Of a DNA stretch of 37,579 nt, positions 1 to 12,780 are shown one piece after another; the first letter of the stretch is position 1, and every line of letters begins with the position of its first letter. Both the position numbers and the translations under genes were made by a program. The notes beneath the pieces were generated by a model. It was given only the letters and a program-made list of their open reading frames with translations, was not told the DNA's origin and searched no databases. The DNA comes from Saprospiraceae bacterium (GTDB lineage: Bacteria; Bacteroidota; Bacteroidia; Chitinophagales; Saprospiraceae), in the NCBI GenBank assembly GCA_016787285.1, contig JAEUUV010000031.1:1-37579 (forward strand), given 5' to 3'.

Positions 1-288
1 CCCAATTTCCAGCAGGCGCCGGTGGAAGACCGGGAAATCAATGCTAAGCAAGGGCTTAGGCATCAGGTCTACCCGAACCCGGTTGTTGCCGACGGGGTGT
101 TGCACGTGCAGTTCGACCAGCCTGGCACGGCAGTATTTCGCCTGTTCGATGAAAAAGGCCGGGCCATCCGGGTGGAAAAATTTGAAGGGCAAACGCAGGT
201 ACGGCTGAACGGGCTGAGTGCCGGCGTGTATGCGTACTCAATTGAGGGCGGGGTGGCGATGGTGTTTGGGCGGGTGGTGGTGGATTGA
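1..288 (+). CDS. T9SS cargo protein, C-terminal end only (5' truncated by window)
   Basis: The reading frame is open from base 1 to the TGA at 286-288, so only the last 95 residues of a longer protein are visible. They contain a type A T9SS sorting domain: a 'VYPNPV' entry motif, a short beta-rich stretch (FRLFDEKGRAIRVEKF) and the closing 'LSAGVYAYSI' strand. In the family this domain directs passage through the outer membrane by the PorU/PorV machinery and is then removed. The cargo function lies upstream of the window and cannot be judged. A GTG at 22 could act as a start, but a free-standing sorting domain without a signal peptide makes no sense, so I read this as a truncated gene. It converges on the response regulator gene. 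Confidence 0.85.
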   Translation, partial: PNFQQAPVEDREINAKQGLRHQVYPNPVVADGVLHVQFDQPGTAVFRLFDEKGRAIRVEKFEGQTQVRLNGLSAGVYAYSIEGGVAMVFGRVVVD

Positions 289-292
289 TTCG

Positions 293-369
293 ATTGATTC
301 GATTAGACCGATTGATTCGATTGTGGTTTCACGCTCGGTAATCGAATCAATCGGTCTAATCGAATCAAT
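293..369. terminator. Perfect 30-bp inverted repeat between convergent genes
   Basis: Bases 293-322 are exactly the reverse complement of 340-369, with a 17-base loop. The arms are built from the word GATTCGATT, and an extra partial copy lies at 283-292. The hairpin sits just after the stop of the T9SS gene and overlaps the stop codon of the leftward response regulator (365-367). It can act as a transcription stop in both directions, although neither side has a long T-run. It could instead be a dispersed palindromic repeat. Confidence 0.7.
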
Positions 370-991
370 TGGTTATGTTCTTCACGGCCCACAGCAGCAG
401 TGCGTTTTTCTCGGCGGGTAAATCCAGTTTTTTCATGATACTGGAACGATGGTTTTCTACCGTTTTTTCGGAGATGAACAACATGCCGGCGATTTCTTTG
501 GAGGTGTGTTGCCGTCCGATGAGTTCGATTATTTTTTTCTCGGCGAAGGTGAGTTTGTCCAACAGGTTACCGCCGGCGTGATCGGTGTTCATGTTTAGTT
601 TGGCTGTCAGTTCCGGGCTGAACCAGGTTTCGTTGTTCAGGACAGCCTTGATACATGTTTCAAGCACATCGGTAGAAAATTCCTTGAGCACGTAGCCTTT
701 CACGCCCAACGCTTTGGCACGGTGGAAGATGGAATTTTCATTGTGCATGGTGAGCAGGATAACCCGGGTTGGTATTGGCTCGTTTTGCAGTTTTTCCAGG
801 ATTTCGATGCCGTTCATACCCGGCATATTGATGTCGAGCACGGCAATGTCGGGTTTGCGCTGCAGGATCATATTGTAGGCGCTGATGCCGTTGCTGCACA
901 ATTCGCAAATCTGGTGGCCCAGGCTTTCGATGTAGGTTTTGGTACCCATGAGAGTAAGGGGGTGGTCGTCGCTGATCAGGATGTTGGCCAT
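365..991 (-). CDS. LuxR/NarL-type response regulator
   Basis: A 208-residue two-component response regulator that should act as a DNA-binding transcription factor. The receiver domain (about 1-120) shows the acidic pair D8-D9, the phospho-acceptor D53 in 'VLDINMPG', T81 and K103. A LuxR-type helix-turn-helix follows (about 145-205: 'LTFAEKKIIELI', 'SKEIAGMLFISEKTVENHRSSI'). The ATG at 991 is preferred: a longer in-frame TTG start at 1012 would lie inside the TACCTTTG promoter element. It follows the histidine kinase gene by 77 bases and is its likely partner. The intervening promoter suggests it can also be transcribed alone. Target genes are unknown. Confidence 0.92.
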   Translation of the reverse strand: MANILISDDHPLTLMGTKTYIESLGHQICELCSNGISAYNMILQRKPDIAVLDINMPGMNGIEILEKLQNEPIPTRVILLTMHNENSIFHRAKALGVKGYVLKEFSTDVLETCIKAVLNNETWFSPELTAKLNMNTDHAGGNLLDKLTFAEKKIIELIGRQHTSKEIAGMLFISEKTVENHRSSIMKKLDLPAEKNALLLWAVKNITN

Positions 992-1009
992 AGCGGATAT
1001 TTTGTGCAG

Positions 1010-1017
1010 CAAAGGTA
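1010..1017 (-). promoter_or_regulatory. Bacteroidota -7 element (TACCTTTG) for the response regulator
   Basis: On the minus strand 1017-1010 reads TACCTTTG, a perfect match to the Bacteroidota sigma-A -7 consensus TAnnTTTG. It lies 18 bases before the ATG at 991. No clear -33 TTTG is visible. A 6-bp GC-rich hairpin (1028-1048) lies just upstream, without a T-run. Confidence 0.65.
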
Positions 1018-1057
1018 GGCTCCTGTGCCCGGCGCTGTTGGTGCCGGGAGCAAAAGA

Positions 1058-1073
1058 GGGGTTAGCCCCTATG
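1058..1073 (-). promoter_or_regulatory. 16-nt box, copy 1, upstream of the response regulator promoter
   Basis: Minus strand reads CATAGGGGCTAACCCC, with a palindromic core GGGG-YTAR-CCCC. The identical 16-mer occurs at 3536-3551 upstream of the kinase promoter. This copy overlaps the last codon and stop of the kinase gene. Forty bases separate it from the TACCTTTG at 1017; the second copy has 42. The match and spacing suggest an operator, possibly for the regulator encoded here. Confidence 0.5.
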
Positions 1074-3462
1074 CAACCGGCACCTCCACCCTGATCATCG
1101 TCCCGCCCTGGCCCGACCGGATTTCGGCATACCCGCCGATGGCTTTACTGCGTTGCAGGATACTGTGCAGACCGAAGGCTTTGCTGCTGTGGAGGGCGTC
1201 TTGCACATCGAAGCCTTTTCCGTTGTCGTGAATGACAAGTTGCAAGCCATTTTTCATTGGTTCGAGTTTTACGTTTACGGCTTCGGCGTGGGCGTACTTG
1301 TGGGCATTGGTAAGGCCCTCCTGCACGATGCGGAACAGTTGCAGTTCTGCTGTTTTCGGCAAAGGTGTGGGGTAATTGATTTCATGCGAAATGAAAAGCG
1401 ATTCTTGTTGCATGAACTGTTCGCAGAGTGTTTCGAGGCTGAGTCGCAGCCCGATTTTGTCAAGCATCACTGGGTGCAGGTTGCGGCTAATCTGGCGAAT
1501 ATCGTTGATGATGCCGTCTATTTTATCGCCGGTATCGGGTGTTGGGGTGCTGCCGTTTCGGATGTTTTGTTTGAGGCCGAGCAGTTCGTGGCTGATGCTG
1601 TCGTGCAGATCGAGGGCGATGCGTCCGCGTTCCTCTTCGATGTTTTCGAGCAGTTGGCGGGTATATTGGGCTTGTGCAGCGGCATTTCGTTTTATCTGTC
1701 GTTGGCGCATCAAGAGGTGAAGCGCTGCAAAACAGAGCAGAATGGCTGCGATACCGGCTAGCAGGAAGCCGATCAGTGCATTTTTTTGGGCGAGTGTTTT
1801 GAGTTGCAGGGCTTTTTCTTTGGTAAGTGTGGCGAGGTCGGAAGCCTGCAACGCTTTGTCTTTTTCGGCCAGGGCAAGCAGTTGTTCCTTTTCCTGTTTT
1901 TCGGCTTTTTCTTTCAGAAAAGCGAGGCGTTGCAGGTCTTTTTCCTTGTTGCTGATGGTCAGGGCCTGTTGCTGCTGGATGGATAGCAGTTTTTGTTTTT
2001 CCAGTTGTCCGAGCGTCAGTTGTTGCTCGAATTTCAGGGAGGCTTCCTTTTTGTCGAACTCGTACTGGATTTCCCGGCGGGTGATTAGTTTTTTGGTGTC
2101 TTCACCGGCGATACTGTCGCGGTAGGCAATGTAGTTTCGGTACGCCTCGTGGGATTTTTTATAATCGCCCAGATGCTCGTACACGGCGCTCAGTTCCGAG
2201 TAGGCCATGCGGGTAAGTTCCGGGTTGCGCAGGTCTTCGCCAAGTTGCAGGGTTCGAAGTTGAATCGCCAGAGCCGTGTCGAAGCGGCTTTCGGGGCGGT
2301 AGCCCTCCCGGATTAGAAAGGAATCGGGCGCCTGGCGTAGGATGGCCCCTTTTTGGGAAAGCAAGAAGGCGGTAACTCCAGGGTTGTTCGCCGCTTTGGC
2401 TGCCTGAAGCCCGCGTTTTACATAGTCCATCGCCTTGGGAAAATTTCCCTGTTCCTGGTACAAGGCGGAAATAACTGTGTATGGATAGGTGCCGCCTCCG
2501 CCTATTTTCAAGCGTTCGGCGATGTCAATGGATTCTTTCAGGCACTGCAGTGCCTTTTCGGCCTGGTTCATGCCTTTGTAGGCTAATCCGAGATTGCTCA
2601 ATACCGATGCGGTGCTGAACTGATCGCCTGTTTTGCGATAAATCTCCAAGGCTCTGGACAAGTATGAAATCGCTTTTTCGCGATCAGACAGGCTCTCGTA
2701 AACCAACCCGATGTTGCTGTACGTCTGTGCCGTGGCGCGTTGGTTTTTCAATGGCTCATTGATGGCCAGTGCGCGGAGCAGGCAGTCGAGCGCTTTGGCG
2801 TACGCGCCTGTTTTGATGTACAGGCCGCCTTTGTTGTCGAGGTTGCGGGCGACACCGGCCTGATCGCCCAGTTCTTCGTACAGCCGGATGCCTTTGTCGA
2901 AGTGTTCAATAGCGCGTTCGTTTTCTTCCAGCCGGTCAAACACCAGCCCGAGGTTAGATTCGGCACTTGCCTGGAGTTTTTTGTTGCCGGATTCCCGGGC
3001 ATAAACCAGCACTTTTTCGTAGGCTGTTTTTGCCTCTGCACTGCGGTTCATGCCATACAGGGTGTTGCCTATGCTGTTGAGTATTTTGAACGATTCCTCT
3101 TTTTTGCCCAGCGAGTCAAAAATGGCCAGCGATTGCTTTTGCAAATCCAGCGCGACCTGAAAATTGCCCATGTTGCGCTGGTTGCCTGCTTTGGCATTGT
3201 AGCCCATAGCCCGCAGGAACGGGTCTGGAAACTGCTCGTGAATGAGTCGGAGTGCCTGGTCGGCGTAGGTGCTGCCGATACCCGGTTGTATGCCGGCGCA
3301 GGCAAATGAAATATTCAGTAGCAGTTTCACCTTGCCGGTGTCTATTTGCTCGTAGCGTTGGTTGACGGCCAGCAGGCTGTCCAAATAAGCACGCCCCTGC
3401 CCGGCGGAGGAAAGCACACTGATAGCAAGAAAAACGCCGGCGAGTAGGATGTTTCGAGTCAT
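1069..3462 (-). CDS. TPR-containing sensor histidine kinase (HisKA_3 type)
   Basis: A 797-residue membrane sensor kinase. It has an N-terminal signal peptide (about 1-20), a long array of TPR repeats (about 60-440, e.g. 'YSNIGLVYESLSDREKAISYLSRALEIYRKTG'-like units), a Lys/Glu/Gln-rich coiled coil (about 455-565) and one membrane segment (about 567-590). The cytoplasmic kinase follows: dimerisation/phospho-acceptor helix 'LDLHDSISHE' with H620, then an ATPase domain with N719 ('QEGLTNAHKY') and 'DNGKGF' at D746. The topology puts the TPRs outside the inner membrane, where they would sense a protein or peptide ligand; the ligand is unknown. This layout is common in Bacteroidota NarL-type pairs. 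It is upstream of, and cotranscribable with, the response regulator. Confidence 0.92.
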   Translation of the reverse strand: MTRNILLAGVFLAISVLSSAGQGRAYLDSLLAVNQRYEQIDTGKVKLLLNISFACAGIQPGIGSTYADQALRLIHEQFPDPFLRAMGYNAKAGNQRNMGNFQVALDLQKQSLAIFDSLGKKEESFKILNSIGNTLYGMNRSAEAKTAYEKVLVYARESGNKKLQASAESNLGLVFDRLEENERAIEHFDKGIRLYEELGDQAGVARNLDNKGGLYIKTGAYAKALDCLLRALAINEPLKNQRATAQTYSNIGLVYESLSDREKAISYLSRALEIYRKTGDQFSTASVLSNLGLAYKGMNQAEKALQCLKESIDIAERLKIGGGGTYPYTVISALYQEQGNFPKAMDYVKRGLQAAKAANNPGVTAFLLSQKGAILRQAPDSFLIREGYRPESRFDTALAIQLRTLQLGEDLRNPELTRMAYSELSAVYEHLGDYKKSHEAYRNYIAYRDSIAGEDTKKLITRREIQYEFDKKEASLKFEQQLTLGQLEKQKLLSIQQQQALTISNKEKDLQRLAFLKEKAEKQEKEQLLALAEKDKALQASDLATLTKEKALQLKTLAQKNALIGFLLAGIAAILLCFAALHLLMRQRQIKRNAAAQAQYTRQLLENIEEERGRIALDLHDSISHELLGLKQNIRNGSTPTPDTGDKIDGIINDIRQISRNLHPVMLDKIGLRLSLETLCEQFMQQESLFISHEINYPTPLPKTAELQLFRIVQEGLTNAHKYAHAEAVNVKLEPMKNGLQLVIHDNGKGFDVQDALHSSKAFGLHSILQRSKAIGGYAEIRSGQGGTMIRVEVPVA

Positions 3463-3485
3463 GACGGAGAAATAACGTTTCGGGA

Positions 3486-3493
3486 CAAAGGTA
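3486..3493 (-). promoter_or_regulatory. Bacteroidota -7 element (TACCTTTG) for the kinase gene
   Basis: Minus strand 3493-3486 reads TACCTTTG, 23 bases before the kinase ATG at 3462. No convincing -33 element is seen. The 16-nt box copy 2 lies 42 bases upstream. Confidence 0.65.
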
Positions 3494-3535
3494 GAGAAGT
3501 AACGCCCTCCTCCTCCACAGCGCTACTCCAATATG

Positions 3536-3551
3536 GGGGTTAGCCCCTATG
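3536..3551 (-). promoter_or_regulatory. 16-nt box, copy 2, upstream of the kinase promoter
   Basis: Identical to the box at 1058-1073 (minus strand CATAGGGGCTAACCCC). It lies in the gap between the leftward kinase gene and the rightward S74 gene at 3666, so a bound regulator could affect both. The imperfect two-fold symmetry fits a dimeric LuxR/NarL-type protein. Confidence 0.5.
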
Positions 3552-3665
3552 GGATGCCGGTTTTTTGCGCTATTACCTTTACCGCCGTAAAAAAACTACC
3601 TCTGCTTCCGGGCATTTTCAGCGTTCGGGAGAGCATGTTTAACTTCTTCAATCGTATCTCGACTC

Positions 3666-5282
3666 ATGAAAAAAGTACTACCACTGCTTGCACTGGTTGC
3701 GTTGTGCACCCTTTTCTCCAATGTTCTCTCGGCGCAATCGCCCAAAGTCAGTGTGCAGGGCACCCTGAAAACCTCCACCGGCACTGCCGTGGACGACGGT
3801 GAATATTCCGTGATTTTCAAACTCTACACCGTGGCCAGCGGCGGTTCGGCGGTGTGGACGGAAACGGCCGACGTCGAACTTGTCGGGGGCGTGTACAGCC
3901 ACCTGCTGGGCAGTGAGGAACCGATCAACCCGACGCATTTTGCCAACACCCTGTTTCTCGGCGTCACGGTCGGCGGCAGCGAACTGACGCCCCGCACCGA
4001 ACTCACCTACTCGCCTTACGCGCTGTCGGTGAATACTTCCGTCAATACGACCAACCTGACCGGCCCCAACAACGGCCTGACCAATTATGACGGTACCGGC
4101 AAATTCTTTATCCGAACGGGCGGAACTGAACGGTTCACCATTGACAACAGCGGTAATGTCGGTATCGGCAGCGAAGGCTCGACATTTGACCTGGCTATCG
4201 GCGACAACGACACCGGGCTGGACCAATTAGGCGACGGTAACCTGGCCGTGAAAACTCAGGGTACCGTGCGTATGTTTTTCAACAACGGAGGGCGCGTTGG
4301 GATCGGCAGTTTTACCGACCCGATGATTGACCTGGCCATTGGCGATGCCGATTCGGGCATTGACCAGTTTGGCGACGGCGAGTTGGGCCTTGTTACCAAT
4401 GGCAGCGAGCGCATCCGCATCAAGCCGAACGGTCGGGTGGGTATCGGCACCAATGATCCGCAAACCAGCCTGCACGTTGCCGGAGCAACGAACGACATTT
4501 CCAGCTCCAACGCCAACTATTTTCATTATAGTTTTGGACAAGGCGCCGGCACACAGGATGGTAGTTTTTTCCCGGGAATCGTAGCCTTTTTCCAGGGCGG
4601 CATTGCTGCCGACGGCAACATCGCTTCCGCCGGCTCCGTCAATTGGTCGGATGCCCGCACCAAAAAAGTATTGGGCCTGAGCCATGCCGGCCAGGATTTG
4701 AGCCTGCTCGGCAAGATCAAAATCACGGACTACCAAATGATTGACCAGGTGCAGGACAAGCAGACCTACAAAAAAGTCATCGCCCAGGAGGTCGAAGAAG
4801 TATTCCCGCAAGCCGTGATCACCAGCCGCCGCATCATCCCGAATGTGTACGAGCAAGCCGGCGCGTTCAAATTTGAACATGGTGTGTTGACGGTTACCAC
4901 GACCAAAGCGCACGACTTTGCCGCCGGCACCGAGATTGATCTTGTCACGCCGGAAGGCCGCCTGTCGAACATCCACGTGACCGAAGTCAAAGACGCGCAC
5001 ACGTTCACGGTAGCCGCCGAAAGCGCCCCCAGCAAGGTGTTCGTGTACGGCAAATACGTGGACGACTTCAAATCGGTGGACTACGATGCCCTCTCCATGC
5101 TCAACATCTCGGCCACCCAGGAACTGCACCGCCTGGTGCAGGAATTGCAAAAAGAAAATGCGGCGCTCAAGGCCGAAAACGGCGCCCTGCGCACCCAAGG
5201 TGCCGGCGTGGAAAGCCGCCTGGCCCGGCTGGAGGCTATGCTGAATGGCGGCGCCAAGGGTAGCGTGGTTGGGGAGAAGTAA
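3666..5282 (+). CDS. Exported protein with C-terminal S74 (endosialidase-type) self-processing chaperone domain
   Basis: A 538-residue protein with a Sec signal peptide (cleavage near 'LSAQS', residue 23). A beta-rich N-terminal region (about 25-125) ends in 'YSPYALSVNT'. Two tandem ~45-residue repeats follow (about 162-262), each with 'DLAIGD...DQ.GDG' and 'GRVGIG'. A peptidase S74 domain starts near 325 with 'WSDARTKKVLGL', carrying the Ser-Asp pair expected for autocleavage, and continues with 'KVIAQEVEEVFPQAV' and 'SVDYDALSMLNI'. In this domain family the chaperone helps a trimeric beta-fibre fold and then cuts itself off. About 80 residues of extra beta-rich sequence lie between those last two motifs. 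A coiled coil (about 484-530) ends the protein. No T9SS sorting domain is present. It diverges from the kinase gene; its fibre role is inferred. Confidence 0.8.
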   Translation: MKKVLPLLALVALCTLFSNVLSAQSPKVSVQGTLKTSTGTAVDDGEYSVIFKLYTVASGGSAVWTETADVELVGGVYSHLLGSEEPINPTHFANTLFLGVTVGGSELTPRTELTYSPYALSVNTSVNTTNLTGPNNGLTNYDGTGKFFIRTGGTERFTIDNSGNVGIGSEGSTFDLAIGDNDTGLDQLGDGNLAVKTQGTVRMFFNNGGRVGIGSFTDPMIDLAIGDADSGIDQFGDGELGLVTNGSERIRIKPNGRVGIGTNDPQTSLHVAGATNDISSSNANYFHYSFGQGAGTQDGSFFPGIVAFFQGGIAADGNIASAGSVNWSDARTKKVLGLSHAGQDLSLLGKIKITDYQMIDQVQDKQTYKKVIAQEVEEVFPQAVITSRRIIPNVYEQAGAFKFEHGVLTVTTTKAHDFAAGTEIDLVTPEGRLSNIHVTEVKDAHTFTVAAESAPSKVFVYGKYVDDFKSVDYDALSMLNISATQELHRLVQELQKENAALKAENGALRTQGAGVESRLARLEAMLNGGAKGSVVGEK

Positions 5283-5300
5283 GGTTCTGCCCGCGTTCGA

Positions 5301-5456
5301 CCCCACCCCCAACCCCTCCCCCGGAGGGGAGGGGGGCTACATCCTGCTTCGCTGAATCTATCCCAGGTTGGAATGAATTGGCATCCGAATTTGGATTGTT
5401 TCAAGTTTTAGTGGGCAAGCCCCCCTCCCATTTGGGGGTGGGGTTGGGGGAGGGGT
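5301..5456. repeat. MITE-like G/C-rich inverted-repeat element, copy A
   Basis: A C-rich arm (5301-5338) is largely the reverse complement of a G-rich arm (5419-5455). They enclose about 80 bases of non-repetitive sequence. The core resembles that of 12617-12695 in the same orientation, e.g. shared GGCATC, then 'ATT.GGA', then 'GGGCA.GC.CCCCTCCCATTTGGGGG'-like sequence. It lies 18 bases after the S74 stop codon. The G-rich arm has four runs of at least four Gs and could form a G-quadruplex. No coding capacity is seen. Confidence 0.6.
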
Positions 5457-5471
5457 GCCACCCATTTTTTT
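5425..5471 (+). repeat. 47-nt G-rich direct repeat, first copy
   Basis: This 47-base stretch recurs at 5580-5626 with one mismatch (T at 5439, A at 5594). It contains a short C-run, G-runs, TGCCACCC and a T7 tract. Its first part is the right arm of MITE-like copy A. The T7 tract after the GC-rich hairpin could end transcription. Confidence 0.7.
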
Positions 5472-5479
5472 GCCGCCCC

Positions 5480-5535
5480 GCTTGGTGTTTTCACCAAGCG
5501 GCTATACGCGAGGCTGCTTGGTGAAAACACCAAGC
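5480..5535. repeat. Pair of mutually inverted 20-nt palindromic hairpins
   Basis: Bases 5480-5499 read GCTTGGTGTTTTCACCAAGC; each half pairs with the other around a TTTT loop. Bases 5516-5535 are its exact reverse complement, with an AAAA loop. Sixteen bases separate them. The DNA can therefore form two small hairpins or one long one. No gene covers the region. Confidence 0.7.
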
Positions 5536-5579
5536 AGGGCGAAGCCCGAAAGCATTCCCGCACCTGCAATCAAGACCCT

Positions 5580-5626
5580 CTCCCATTTGGGGGAGGGGTT
5601 GGGGGAGGGGTGCCACCCATTTTTTT
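5580..5626 (+). repeat. 47-nt G-rich direct repeat, second copy
   Basis: Matches 5425-5471 with one mismatch. It stands alone here, without the rest of the MITE-like element, and ends in a T7 tract 21 bases before the giant gene's ATG. The 5283-5647 gap contains only these repeats and hairpins; I see no gene or clear promoter in it. Confidence 0.65.
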
Positions 5627-5647
5627 AACTCTTTTTGCAACTCAATT

Positions 5648-12541
<6,894 letters not shown>

Positions 12542-12561
12542 GGGAAGTTGGGGGTGGGGAT

Positions 12562-12752
12562 GATTGCGCGTTGCGTCGGCCCCACCCCCAACCCCTCCCC
12601 CAAAGGGGAGGGGGGCTTGATTCCGCTTTGCATCTTATAGCCCAAGTATGGATACATGGGCATCAACATTCGGAATATTCAAGGTAATAGAGGGCAGGCT
12701 CCCCTCCCATTTGGGGGAGGGGTTGGGGGTGGGGCCAACGCAACGCGCAATC
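12562..12752. repeat. MITE-like G/C-rich inverted-repeat element, copy B
   Basis: A 191-base element. Its outer 40 bases (12562-12601) are the reverse complement of 12713-12752 with one mismatch, and pairing extends imperfectly to about 57 bases per arm. The non-repetitive core (about 12619-12695) resembles that of copy A at 5339-5418. It fills most of the gap between the two large T9SS genes, starting 20 bases after a stop codon. It has no coding capacity. As a transcript it would form a very long hairpin, which could stop transcription or block RNA decay. Confidence 0.7.
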
Positions 12753-12780
12753 AACCCTGGCCCCTCAAACACACAACAAC

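Noticed and set aside
3574-3581. TACCTTTA as the -7 element of the S74 gene
   Set aside because: The last base departs from TAnnTTTG, the spacing to a TTTG at 3564 is far too short, and the leader would be over 80 bases; left undecided.
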